64,000 bases of DNA, from the NCBI RefSeq assembly GCF_004010155.1, contig NZ_RRYH01000012.1, forward strand, positions 62,001 to 126,000. The letters are read 5' to 3'. Each line of letters opens with the position of its first letter. The first letter of the stretch is position 1. The stretch is from Solirhodobacter olei. GTDB taxonomy: Bacteria > Pseudomonadota > Alphaproteobacteria > Rhodobacterales > Rhodobacteraceae. Both the position numbers and the translations under genes were made by a program. Positions 17,706 to 26,223 of the stretch are shown in pieces. The notes under the pieces are model-generated. The model searched no databases, was not told the origin of the DNA, and was given only the letters and a program-made list of their open reading frames with translations.

Positions 17706-19012
17706 ACCTGCAATCGACCAACGTCCTCGCCCCCACCTCGCCCCGCAGCATGGCCGAGACCGGCCTGTCGCAGGTGATGATGCGCGACATCCTGATCAAG
17801 ACGATGTTCCGCATGAACCTTTCGCACACCAGCGAGATCGCGCAGGTGATCTGCCTCTCGCTGGCGGCCACGCAGGAGATCGTGGACCTCGCCCGCGCTC
17901 AGCGCCTGGTGGAGGCGACCGGCACGCTGCATGCCAATTCCGGCAACGAGATGGGCTACCAGCTGACCGAGGCCGGCAAGTCCCGCGCGCTCGACGCGCT
18001 GGCCCAGTCCGAATATTACGGCGCCATGCCGGTTCCGCTGGAAAGCTACAAGGAACAGGTCACCCGCCAGTCGATCCGCAACATCCAGCTCACCCGCGAC
18101 CAGCTTCTGGCCTCGATGGGCCACCTGATCCTGCCCGAGGATCTGATCCAGAACCTCGGTCCGGCGGTGAACTCCGGCCGCTCGATCCTGCTCTACGGGC
18201 CGCCCGGCAACGGCAAGAGCTCGATCTCCAACGGCATCCGCGACGCGATGGGCGACAAGATCTTCGTGCCCCGGGCGCTGGAATATTCCGGCCAGGTGAT
18301 CACCGTCTACGACCCGATCATCCACACCAAGGCGCAGATGGCGGTCGACGACCCGACCTCGCTGCGCCGCAACGCCAACCGCTTCGACAGCCGCTACGTT
18401 CTCTGCGACCGGCCCACCGTCATCACCGGCGGCGAGCTGACGCTGGAGATGCTGAACCTCACCTACAACCCCACCGCGCGCACCTACCAGGCGCCCTTGC
18501 AGCTGAAGGCCACCGGGGGCGTTTTCATCATCGACGACCTCGGCCGCCAGAAGGAAAGCCCCCAGGCGCTGATCAACCGCTGGATCGTCCCGCTGGAGGA
18601 AAACCGCGACATCCTCACCCTGCAGTCGGGCGAGAAGTTCACCGTGCCCTTCGACACGCTGGTGATCTTCTCCACCAACTTCCACCCGAACGAGATCTTC
18701 GACGGCGCGGCCCTTCGCCGGATCTTCTACAAGATCAAGATCGACGGCCCGACGCAGGAACATTTCCTGAAGATCTTCGCCATGGTCGCCCGCAAGCGCA
18801 AACTGCCGCTGGACGAGGCTACGCTGGTTCACCTGCTGCAGAAGAAATATCCGACGATCGACAACCTCTACGCCAACTACCAGCCGCTGTTCCTGACCGA
18901 CCAGGTCATCGCCATCTGCGAATTCGAGGGCATCCCCTACCAGATGACGCCCGAACTGATCGACCGCGCCTGGGCCAACATGTTCGTGAAAGAGGAAGTC
19001 ATCGCCCGCTGA
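17702..19012 (+). CDS. AAA+ ATPase linked to the tad cluster
   Basis: A 436-aa protein. Residues 20-120 look like a winged-helix fold (TEAGKSRALDALAQSEYYGA closes it). An AAA+ core follows: Walker A GPPGNGKSS at residues 166-174, Walker B GGVFIIDDLGRQ, sensor-1-like VIFSTNFHPN, and an arginine-finger region LRRIFYKIKIDG. No export signal. Its precise role is unknown to me. It closes the tad run 106 bases after cpaA, which suggests a cytoplasmic helper or regulator of pilus biogenesis. The link to the pilus is from position only. Confidence 0.85.
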   Translation: MNLQSTNVLAPTSPRSMAETGLSQVMMRDILIKTMFRMNLSHTSEIAQVICLSLAATQEIVDLARAQRLVEATGTLHANSGNEMGYQLTEAGKSRALDALAQSEYYGAMPVPLESYKEQVTRQSIRNIQLTRDQLLASMGHLILPEDLIQNLGPAVNSGRSILLYGPPGNGKSSISNGIRDAMGDKIFVPRALEYSGQVITVYDPIIHTKAQMAVDDPTSLRRNANRFDSRYVLCDRPTVITGGELTLEMLNLTYNPTARTYQAPLQLKATGGVFIIDDLGRQKESPQALINRWIVPLEENRDILTLQSGEKFTVPFDTLVIFSTNFHPNEIFDGAALRRIFYKIKIDGPTQEHFLKIFAMVARKRKLPLDEATLVHLLQKKYPTIDNLYANYQPLFLTDQVIAICEFEGIPYQMTPELIDRAWANMFVKEEVIAR

Positions 19013-19097
19013 CGGCGGCCCCGGTCCGCACGCCGTTCTTGCCCGCGCCATCCTTCTGCGCCACGCTGCCCCTGCGCGACCAGAAGGAGCAGCCCCG

Positions 19098-20243
19098 ATG
19101 AACCAGCACGCCGTCCCTGCCCCGGCCCTCTCCCCGATCGAGGAGCTGCGCGCCAACACCGCCCGGCCGTTCGAGCAGGCAACGGCGATGCCGAAGTCGG
19201 TCTACACCTCGCCCGACTTCCTCGCCCAGGAACAGGCGCATATCTTCGCCCGCGAATGGCTCTGCGCCGGGCGGGCCGACGCGCTGCCGGAGCCCGGCGA
19301 CTACCTGACGATGCAGATCGCGGGCGAGCCGGTAATCGTGCTGCGCGACCGCGAGGGGCACCTGCGCGCCCTGTCCAACGTCTGCCGCCACCGCATGTCG
19401 GTGCTGCTGGAGGGCCGCGGCAGGGCCCGCACGATCACCTGCCCCTACCACGCCTGGACCTACAACCTCGACGGCACGCTCCGCGGCGCCCCGGCGATGA
19501 CCCTGAACGAGGGCTTCTGCAAGACCGACATCGCCCTGCCGCAGATCCGCTGCGAGGTCTGGGCCGGCTGGATCATGGTCTCGCTGAACCCGGAGGCCCC
19601 GCCCCCCTCCGAGGCGCTGGCCGACCTCGACGCCCTGATCGGCCATCTCCACATGGAGGATTACGTCGAATCCTTCCGCGAGGAATTCAACTGGGCCACC
19701 AACTGGAAGGTCCTGGCCGAGAATTTCATGGAAAGCTACCACCTGCCGGTCTGCCACGAGGGCACGATCGGCAACACGGTGGACCTGATGAAGATGACCT
19801 GCCCGGAAGGGCACGCGGCCTTCAACTACCACTACATCACCAAGAACGACGCGCTGGACCTGACGCTGGCGCATCCGTCGAACACCACGCTGAAGGGGGA
19901 CGAGCGGCGCACAACCTGGCTGATCTCGGTCTACCCCTCGCTGCTGATCACGCTCACGCCGGGCTATTTCTGGTATCTCTGCCTGACGCCCGACGGCCCC
20001 GGCCGGGTGAATGTCCTCTACGGCGGCGGCCTCGCCCCCGACTGGGCCGCCGACCCGGCGGCCGAGGGTCACTTCACCCGGCTGAAGGCGCTCCTCGACG
20101 CCGTGAACATGGAGGACAAGGGCTGCGTCGAACGGGTCTACCGCGGCCTCTCGGCCGGGCTTTCCGCGCCCGGGCCGCTCAGCCATCTCGAGCGGCCGAA
20201 TTTCGAATTCGCCCGCTGGATCGCCTCGCGCATCCCGGCCTGA
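19098..20243 (+). CDS. Rieske non-heme iron oxygenase, alpha subunit
   Basis: Catalytic subunit of a ring-hydroxylating or related (choline/betaine/carnitine-type) oxygenase. The Rieske 2Fe-2S ligands are Cys96, His98, Cys115 and His118 (CRHRMS and CPYHAW). The mononuclear iron site is in ENFMESYHLPVCHEG, with Glu, two His and a later Asp. It is 381 aa. AAGGAG precedes the ATG. No ferredoxin reductase or small subunit is adjacent, so it draws electrons from a partner encoded elsewhere. The substrate cannot be told from sequence. Confidence 0.9.
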   Translation: MNQHAVPAPALSPIEELRANTARPFEQATAMPKSVYTSPDFLAQEQAHIFAREWLCAGRADALPEPGDYLTMQIAGEPVIVLRDREGHLRALSNVCRHRMSVLLEGRGRARTITCPYHAWTYNLDGTLRGAPAMTLNEGFCKTDIALPQIRCEVWAGWIMVSLNPEAPPPSEALADLDALIGHLHMEDYVESFREEFNWATNWKVLAENFMESYHLPVCHEGTIGNTVDLMKMTCPEGHAAFNYHYITKNDALDLTLAHPSNTTLKGDERRTTWLISVYPSLLITLTPGYFWYLCLTPDGPGRVNVLYGGGLAPDWAADPAAEGHFTRLKALLDAVNMEDKGCVERVYRGLSAGLSAPGPLSHLERPNFEFARWIASRIPA

Positions 20244-20271
20244 GTGAGGCGCGCCGCGCGCGCCTGCGGCG

Positions 20272-20475
20272 CTACTTGAACGCGCAGCCGCCCTGCACGC
20301 CGAAAAGCTTGAAGACCATCGCCGCCGGGCAGAACCCGGTGAAGGAGGACTGGATCAGGTTCGCCCCGACGAAGGCGGTGAGCCACATCCACAGCGGCGA
20401 AACCCACAGCGTCAGCGCGAGGCTCACGAGGATCATCACCCCGGCGAAGAAGAGAACGGCACGGTCGAGGGTCAT
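20272..20475 (-). CDS. Small membrane protein, DUF2892/YgaP-like
   Basis: A 67-aa protein with two hydrophobic helices (AVLFFAGVMILVSLALTLWV and LWMWLTAFVGANLIQSSFTG) and the family signature GFCPAAMVFKLFG. Related domains form the membrane anchor of YgaP rhodanese, but no rhodanese domain is present here. ATG 20475 is chosen over an upstream ATG because AAAGGA sits 9 bases before it. It is convergent with the Rieske gene. Function unknown. Confidence 0.8.
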   Translation of the reverse strand: MTLDRAVLFFAGVMILVSLALTLWVSPLWMWLTAFVGANLIQSSFTGFCPAAMVFKLFGVQGGCAFK

Positions 20476-20733
20476 CTCGGCATCCTTTCGATCCGCCGCA
20501 CACCGCGGCACTGCGGGAAAGATAGCGTAGCGGCCAAAAACATTCAAGAATACGCATGTGTATCAGTTGTCGCAGCGCCCCGGCATGTTCCCGCCCCAAG
20601 CGGACCTCCGCCGGCAACGATCCGCGCAAATGAGACGGCCAAGTTTCGCCATGATCCTGAGCTTGAATTGACGCCGGACAGCGGGTGGGGATGCTGGCCT
20701 CAGAGCAGATCAGGCACTCCTGAGGAGGTACCA

Positions 20734-21411
20734 ATGACCACGATCAAACGCGCAGCCGCCACTTTGGGCGCGGCACTGCTTCTTGCCACCCCGCCGATCG
20801 CCGGCCTTCCCGGCATCGGCGCCCTGCCGGCCTTCGCCGGGAACGGTCATGGCGGTGGGGGCGGCGGCGGTGGGGGCGGCGGAAATGGCGGCGACCACGG
20901 CAATGGTCATGGCCATGGCAACAGCGGCGCGCACGGCCAGGCCGGCGCTTCCTACGGGCACCAGAAGCTCACCACGGCCTCGGCCGACACCGGCACGACG
21001 ACGGAGGATGACACGCCCCCGCCCAATGCCCATGGCCTCATGGCCTCCGAGCTGAAGGGGCTGAACGCCTATCACGCCAGCCCCACGGCCTTCGAGAACG
21101 CCGCGCCCGGCAGCCAGGTCGGCCTGATCGCCGCCTATCGCGAGGCCGCGATCACCGCGCAGCCGGACGACGCCAAGCTCGCCGCCGACAAGGCTGCCCT
21201 CGCCGCGGCCCTGGCCGATCCCAACTATCAGGGTCAGCCCACGGTCGACGAGCTTCAGGCCGCCGTCGCCTATGACGAGGCGAACCCGACCCAAGCCCAG
21301 CTCGACGAACAGGCCGCGCTCGACGCCGCCACGCACAACCGCACCCTGTCGGACGCGGCGCTGGCCTATTTCCGCCAGCAGCTCGGGTTGGATACCACGA
21401 CCACGAACTGA
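20734..21411 (+). CDS. Gly/His-rich secreted protein of unknown function
   Basis: A 225-aa protein with a signal peptide (TIKRAAATLGAALLLATPPI, cleavage likely after ALPAFA). Residues 36-75 are a low-complexity Gly/Asn/His stretch (uninterrupted Gly run, then NGGDHGNGHGHGNSGAHG) that could bind metal ions. The rest is Ala/Asp-rich with predicted helices (LAADKAALAAALADPNY). I recognise the outline from alphaproteobacterial hypothetical proteins but no function. GAGGAGG precedes the ATG. A short TTGACG at 20668 may be its -35 element. Confidence 0.75.
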   Translation: MTTIKRAAATLGAALLLATPPIAGLPGIGALPAFAGNGHGGGGGGGGGGGNGGDHGNGHGHGNSGAHGQAGASYGHQKLTTASADTGTTTEDDTPPPNAHGLMASELKGLNAYHASPTAFENAAPGSQVGLIAAYREAAITAQPDDAKLAADKAALAAALADPNYQGQPTVDELQAAVAYDEANPTQAQLDEQAALDAATHNRTLSDAALAYFRQQLGLDTTTTN

Positions 21412-21426
21412 GCCAACCGGCCCCTG

Positions 21427-21453
21427 TAGGGTGCACATTCATTGCGCACCCTA
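21427..21453. terminator. Hairpin after the Gly/His-rich gene
   Basis: TAGGGTGC (21427-21434) and GCACCCTA (21446-21453) form an 8-bp stem, 15 bases after the stop, in the convergent gap with the hydantoinase-family gene. A second GC-rich inverted repeat (GCGCCCG with CGGGCGC) lies at about 21493-21521. Confidence 0.5.
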
Positions 21454-21541
21454 TACCCCGGCCCGAAGCAGCGGGCGCAGCTCGCCGGGCCAGCGCCCGT
21501 CCGCCCCCAAGGGCGGGCGCTTCCCCGCCTCGGCACGAAAA

Positions 21542-21630
21542 CCGTTGCGCGAAACCGCCTGCGACCGTCCCGAAATTCGGTACATTTACGGTGTGAAAGC
21601 GGTGCGAAATCTCTGCTGAATCGGCACCCG
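21542..21630 (+). repeat. 11-bp phased direct-repeat element, copy 2
   Basis: Five consecutive 11-mers at 21576-21630: TTCGGTACATT, TACGGTGTGAA, AGCGGTGCGAA, ATCTCTGCTGA, ATCGGCACCCG. The left flank CCGTTGCGCG through CCGTCCCGAAA matches copy 3 closely and copy 1 partly. ACCGT and ACGGT flanking CCG-N5-CGG could also form a hairpin. It lies between the convergent 3' ends of the Gly/His-rich gene and the hydantoinase-family gene. Confidence 0.75.
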
Positions 21631-21661
21631 GTTTTTCCAGCCCCCGAAAGCCCTTACCGGG

Positions 21662-23704
21662 TCAGAGCGCCGGCCCCCGGTATTCCGCCTCCAGGGCTGC
21701 CTCCGCGATCCGCGGCCGCCCCGTCGCCGTCACCCGGATCCGCGCCTCGATGAACATCGCGCGGCCCTCGATCTCCACCTCCTGGACCTCCCGCGCCACG
21801 CTCAGCCGGACCTCCTCGGCCCCCGCCTCCCGCGCCCGCACCCGCGCCTCTTCCGACAGCGCAGCCTCCGCCCGGGCCAGCGCCGTGTCGCGGTCCGCGA
21901 AGACCTCCGCCCCGGCCGCCAGATGCACCACGAACCGCCCTTCGGCCGGCGATGTCACCAGCGCTTCGGCATGCTGGGCCACCTGCCCCACCACCGCGCC
22001 GATCGCATTGGCCACCCCGGCATGCTCAGGCAGCACCATGCGGCAGCCCAGCCGGTCGCCCACCGCGCCGTAATAGGAGGGCGCCGAAGCCCCCAGCCCG
22101 ATCACCGGCACCCCCAGCCGCAGCCCGATGTCCACCACCCCGCCTGCGCGGAAAAGGCCTTCGCGGACAAGCACATGGCGCGCAAGATCCTCTGGCGCGG
22201 CCCCGTCCCAGTCGCGCCCGTCCTCGGCGAAACCTGCCTCCAGCAGGCAGGTCACGGTCTGCTCCGTCAGCCGGTCGACGATCTGTTGCGCCAGCACCTC
22301 CGGCCCCGCCGCGATGCGCTCGCCCGCGCCGTTGCGCTTGCGGGCGAACAGTGTTAGCGCCTTGACCGCCGCCTCGCGGTCCCAGTCCCCCAGCCGGCCC
22401 AGCACATGGCTTGCATCCGACGGCGTCACGCCCGAGAGCATCACCAGCCCCCGCGCGACCAGCCGGTTCAGCGCCGCCGCGTCGAGCCGGGTCAGAAGCA
22501 CCTTCGGAAGCGCCACCGCGCCCGCCCCGATCCGCTCCAGCAGCGCCGCCTCCCGCGCCGCCAGCCCGGCGGGAGAGGCCCCCTCGACCGCCACCGCGAA
22601 GCGCCCGTCGTTCTCGCCAGCGACCTCGGCCGAAAGCGCCCTGTCCAGCGCCCCATGCACCAGCTCCGGCCAGTCCCGCGCCATCAAGGCGACCGGGATC
22701 AGCCGCCGCGGCCCAAGCTGCAGACCGCCGGAAAGCCCTTCGGAAACATGGACTTCGCTGTCGCCGCCCAGGCCCGTCGTGCGCATCGCCACGGCCTCCA
22801 CCATGGTCCGCCAGCCGCCCACGCGAGCTCCCAGCGGATCGATCTCCGGCCGCCCGCCACGCAACAGCGCCACGTCCGTCGTCGTGCCACCGATGTCGGA
22901 GACCAGCGCGTCGCTTTCCCCCGTCAGCCAGCGCGCCCCGACGATAGAGGCGGCAGGACCGGAGAGGATCGTCTCGATCGGCCGGGCCCGGGCGAGACCG
23001 GCCGAGATCAGCGCCCCGTCGCCCCGCACCACCATAAGCGGCGCGGCAATGCCGATCTCGGCCAGATGCCCCGCACAGGCGTCGATCAGCCGCGCGATCA
23101 TGCCGATCAGGCGCGCGTTCAGCACCGCCGTCAGCGCCCGTTTCGGCCCGTTGAGCTTGGCCGAAAGCTCGTGCGAGCAGGTCACCGGCCGCCCCGTCAC
23201 GCGCCCGATCGCCTCCGCCGCGGCAATCTCATGCGCGGGGTTCCGTACCGCGAAGCGCGCCGCCACGGCGAAGCCCGCGACCTGCGGTCCCAGCCGGATC
23301 ACCTCCGCCTCCAGCCGTGCCAGATCGAGCGGCGCCGCTTCCGTCCCGGCATGGCTGTGCCCGCCCGCGAGCACCACCACCGGATCACCGGCCAGCGCCT
23401 CCGCCAGCCCCTCGCGGCCCAGGTCGTCCTCGCCGAAGCCGATGAAGACCAGCGCCACGCGGCCGCCCTGCCCCTCGACCAGCGCGTTCGTGGCCAGCGT
23501 CGTCGACAGCGAGACCATGGCCACGTCGCCCGGCGCGAGGCCCGCTGACTGCAGCGCCGCATCCACCGCCCGGCCGATCCCCAGCGCCAGATCCGCGCGC
23601 GTTGTCAGGGACTTGGCCGAGGAGAGGACACGCTCGCCCCCCTCGTCCACCAGAACCGCATCGGTATAGGTCCCGCCGGTGTCGACGCCGAGAAGTACCG
23701 CCAT
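21662..23704 (-). CDS. Hydantoinase/oxoprolinase family protein (HyuA-like)
   Basis: A 680-aa ATP-dependent amidohydrolase-type protein of the HyuA/5-oxoprolinase A family. The actin-like N-terminal phosphate loop GVDTGGTYTDAVLVD is followed by the hydantoinase_A domain with ILSGPAASIVGA and LVSDIGGTTTDVALL. Relatives work with a HyuB subunit, but none is adjacent, so it may be a stand-alone member; the substrate is undetermined. The ATG overlaps no neighbour, and it lies 83 bases downstream of the 2-hydroxyacid dehydrogenase gene on the same strand. Confidence 0.88.
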   Translation of the reverse strand: MAVLLGVDTGGTYTDAVLVDEGGERVLSSAKSLTTRADLALGIGRAVDAALQSAGLAPGDVAMVSLSTTLATNALVEGQGGRVALVFIGFGEDDLGREGLAEALAGDPVVVLAGGHSHAGTEAAPLDLARLEAEVIRLGPQVAGFAVAARFAVRNPAHEIAAAEAIGRVTGRPVTCSHELSAKLNGPKRALTAVLNARLIGMIARLIDACAGHLAEIGIAAPLMVVRGDGALISAGLARARPIETILSGPAASIVGARWLTGESDALVSDIGGTTTDVALLRGGRPEIDPLGARVGGWRTMVEAVAMRTTGLGGDSEVHVSEGLSGGLQLGPRRLIPVALMARDWPELVHGALDRALSAEVAGENDGRFAVAVEGASPAGLAAREAALLERIGAGAVALPKVLLTRLDAAALNRLVARGLVMLSGVTPSDASHVLGRLGDWDREAAVKALTLFARKRNGAGERIAAGPEVLAQQIVDRLTEQTVTCLLEAGFAEDGRDWDGAAPEDLARHVLVREGLFRAGGVVDIGLRLGVPVIGLGASAPSYYGAVGDRLGCRMVLPEHAGVANAIGAVVGQVAQHAEALVTSPAEGRFVVHLAAGAEVFADRDTALARAEAALSEEARVRAREAGAEEVRLSVAREVQEVEIEGRAMFIEARIRVTATGRPRIAEAALEAEYRGPAL

Positions 23705-23787
23705 GAAGATCCCCGTCTGTTGCCAGATCGGGCCTAGGCCAAGCCGGCCGCGCCGTCAGCCCTCAAAGCGACAGCCGGGCGTCGCGG

Positions 23788-24741
23788 TCAGACCGCGTTC
23801 GGCAGTACCCGGCCCTCCGCGAAGGCGATGAGGTTCTCCACCGCCATCGCGCCCATGGCGGTCCGCACCTCCAGCGCCGCGGTTCCGAGATGCGGCAGCA
23901 GCACCACGTTCTCCATCCGCTTCAGGGCGTCGGGCACCTTCGGCTCGAACTCGTAGACGTCGAGTCCGGCGCCCGCGATCCGCCCCGCCTCCAGCGCCGC
24001 GATCAGCGCCGCCTCCTCCACCACGTCACCGCGGGAAATGTTGACGAGATGGGCCGTGGACTTCATCGCCGAAAGCGCCTGCGCATCGATCAGGTGATGC
24101 GTCGCAGCCCCCCCGGGGACCGCGATAACCACCACGTCGGCCGCCGCCATCACCTCGGCCAGCGATCCGAGCTGGCGGGCGGGCACGCCCGGTTCCGCCA
24201 CCGGCGAGCGGTTGAAGAACACCACCTCCATCCCGAAGCCGTGGTGCGCGCGGCGGGCAATCGCCTTGCCGATCCGCCCCATGCCGACGATGCCGATCAC
24301 CTTGCCGGTGACATGCATCCCCAGCATCTGCATGGGCGCCCAGCCCTGCCAGTTGCCGGAACGGACCAGCCGCTCGCCTGCGCCGGCACGGCGGGCGGAC
24401 ATCAGGATCAGCGTCATCGCGATATCGGCGGTGGCGTCGGTCACCGCGCCCGGCGTGTTCGTCACCGCCACCCCCGCGGCCTTCGCGGCAGCCACGTCGA
24501 TATGGTTGTAGCCAACGCCGAAATTGGCCAGCAGCTTGCAGCGCGGCGCCGGCACCTCGGCGAAGGCCGCGGCGTCGAAGGCGTCGCCCAGCGTCGGCAG
24601 CACAAGATCGTAATCTCTGAGCGCCGCGGCGATCTCCGCCCGGGACAGGGGCAGCGCGCTTTCGCGAAGCGTCACGTCGAAATGGGCGCGTGCGGTTTCC
24701 ACCACCGGATCGGGCAGGGGACGGGTGATCAGAAGCCGCAT
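23788..24741 (-). CDS. D-isomer-specific 2-hydroxyacid dehydrogenase
   Basis: NAD(P)-dependent reductase, probably of glyoxylate/hydroxypyruvate or a similar 2-oxoacid. The NAD-binding motif is GIVGMGRIGKAIARRA, followed by NRSP, which suggests NADPH preference. The catalytic Arg (VNISRGDVVEE), Glu (EFEPKVPDAL) and His (LLPHLGTA) are all present. It is 317 aa. Its start overlaps the csaA stop by one base (TGATG), so it is translated in an operon with proC and csaA. Confidence 0.93.
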   Translation of the reverse strand: MRLLITRPLPDPVVETARAHFDVTLRESALPLSRAEIAAALRDYDLVLPTLGDAFDAAAFAEVPAPRCKLLANFGVGYNHIDVAAAKAAGVAVTNTPGAVTDATADIAMTLILMSARRAGAGERLVRSGNWQGWAPMQMLGMHVTGKVIGIVGMGRIGKAIARRAHHGFGMEVVFFNRSPVAEPGVPARQLGSLAEVMAAADVVVIAVPGGAATHHLIDAQALSAMKSTAHLVNISRGDVVEEAALIAALEAGRIAGAGLDVYEFEPKVPDALKRMENVVLLPHLGTAALEVRTAMGAMAVENLIAFAEGRVLPNAV

Positions 24742-25076
24742 CAGAAAAGCCTCCCGCCCAGGGGCACATCCTGCCCGGGGCCGATGAGGACCACCTCGCC
24801 CTCGGCATCGGGAACGCCGAGCACCAGCACCTCCGACATCACCGGCCCGATCTGGCGCGGCGGGAAGTTCACGACGGCCAGCACCTCGCGGCCGACAAGG
24901 CCCTCGGGCGTGTAGTGCTTCGTGATCTGGGCCGAGCTTTTCTTCTCGCCGAGCTCAGCCCCGAAATCGACCCAGAGCTTGATCGCGGGCTTGCGCGCCT
25001 CCGGGAAGGGTTCGGCCCGCGTTATGCGGCCCACGCGGATGTCGACCTTCAGGAAATCGTCATAACTGATCGTCAC
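24741..25076 (-). CDS. csaA: tRNA-binding domain protein CsaA
   Basis: A 111-aa single OB-fold protein of the CsaA/EMAP-like tRNA-binding family, with chaperone activity reported for relatives. Visible signatures are VDIRVGRI near the N-terminus, KSSAQIT, and VVNFPPRQIGPVMSEVLVLG. Its ATG overlaps the proC stop by 4 bases, and its own stop overlaps the 2-hydroxyacid dehydrogenase start. Roles in protein secretion are known only for some homologues. Confidence 0.92.
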   Translation of the reverse strand: MTISYDDFLKVDIRVGRITRAEPFPEARKPAIKLWVDFGAELGEKKSSAQITKHYTPEGLVGREVLAVVNFPPRQIGPVMSEVLVLGVPDAEGEVVLIGPGQDVPLGGRLF

Positions 25077-25894
25077 TTGCCCAGTTCCCTTCCCCGTTCC
25101 GCCGCCGCGTGGACCGCGCGTTTCAATAGCGCCGGAAAGCCGGTTTTCGGATCCATCAGCACCGCCAGCGCCGCCGCGGTCGTCCCACCCGGCGAGGTGA
25201 CGTTGACGCGAAGCTGGCCCGGATCCTCGCCCGCCTCCATGGCAAGCTGGCCCGCCCCCGCCACCGTCGCACGGGCGAGCTGCAGCGCCAGTTCGGGGGC
25301 CAGCCCCTCGGCCTCGCCCGCCGCGGCCAGCGTCTCGATCAGGTGGAAGACATAAGCCGGGCCGGAGCCGGAGACGGCGGTGACCGCATCCATCTGATGC
25401 TCGCCCTCGAGGCGGACGACCTCGCCCACCGCCGAAAGCAGTTCCTCGGCCAGCGAGAGGTCCGCGGCCGTGGCCCGGGCATTGCCGCAGATGGCCGAGA
25501 TGCCGCGCCCGATTGCGGCGGGCGTGTTCGGCATGGCCCGGACGATCGGCGTCTCTGCGCCGAAGGCGGCCTCGAAGCTGCGGATCGTGGTGCCCGCGGC
25601 GATGGAAAGAAAGAGCGTCCCGCCGCCGCCAAGGGCGGAGATCCGCGGCAGCGCCTCGCCCATCATCTGCGGCTTCACGGCGACGATGACGATGGCGGGG
25701 TCCGGCGGCAGGTCGGTGTTGAGGTGCAGGCCCCTGGCCGCCAGCCCCGTCACCCAGTCCGACGGCCGGGGATCAAGCACCCAGACCGAGGCCTCGGGCA
25801 GCCCGCGGCCGAGCCAGCCCTCCAGCAGGGCCGAGCCCATCTTCCCGCAGCCCAGCAGCACCAGCCCGCGGCGGCGCACATCATCGAGGCTCAT
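25073..25894 (-). CDS. proC: Pyrroline-5-carboxylate reductase
   Basis: Last step of proline synthesis, NAD(P)H-dependent. The Rossmann motif VLLGCGKMGSALLEGW is near the N-terminus; RAMPNTPAAIGRG and the C-terminal signature AVSGSGPAYVFHLIE plus VTSPGGTTAAAL are typical. It is 273 aa from ATG 25894, which follows AGAGGAGGATGAC; the frame runs open another 180 bases upstream but without a supported start. It leads the proC-csaA-dehydrogenase unit. Confidence 0.96.
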   Translation of the reverse strand: MSLDDVRRRGLVLLGCGKMGSALLEGWLGRGLPEASVWVLDPRPSDWVTGLAARGLHLNTDLPPDPAIVIVAVKPQMMGEALPRISALGGGGTLFLSIAAGTTIRSFEAAFGAETPIVRAMPNTPAAIGRGISAICGNARATAADLSLAEELLSAVGEVVRLEGEHQMDAVTAVSGSGPAYVFHLIETLAAAGEAEGLAPELALQLARATVAGAGQLAMEAGEDPGQLRVNVTSPGGTTAAALAVLMDPKTGFPALLKRAVHAAAERGRELGK

Positions 25895-26083
25895 GTCATC
25901 CTCCTCTGTCCCGTTCGCCCCGGACCCTAGTGCGGCTTCCCGCGGAGATGAACCGCAAAAAAAGGATGGCCGGGGTCCGGCCCGAAACTGCAGGCAGGGC
26001 CCACCGGGCCGGGGCCCCTCCGCGAACAGCCGCCGCCCCCGCTTCGGCGCAGGGGCGCGATGCCCGTTCCCCAAAAAGAAAAC

Positions 26084-26103
26084 GCCCGCCCCAGAGGGCG
26101 GGC
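26084..26103 (-). terminator. Intrinsic terminator of the ybjN-like gene
   Basis: Read on the minus strand, GCCCGCCC, loop TCTG and GGGCGGGC form a perfect 8-bp stem followed by GTTTTCTTTTTGG, a good T tract. It lies about 120 bases beyond the ybjN-like stop. The remainder of the 329-base gap 25895-26223 shows no gene I can support. Confidence 0.8.
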
Positions 26104-26223
26104 AGGACCCGGGGCCTGTCCCGGGCGGGGGTACGGGAAGGTCTCGCCTTCCTCTGGATCAACCACGGCCGAACATCGATCCTGCTCGACAAGTTCCCCG
26201 CAGCTTTTCCGTGCCGGCGGGCC

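Noticed and set aside
22128-23669. Plus-strand frame of 513 codons opposite the hydantoinase-family gene
   Set aside because: Ser/Arg/Pro-rich low-complexity translation with no domain; the minus-strand frame has clear family motifs.
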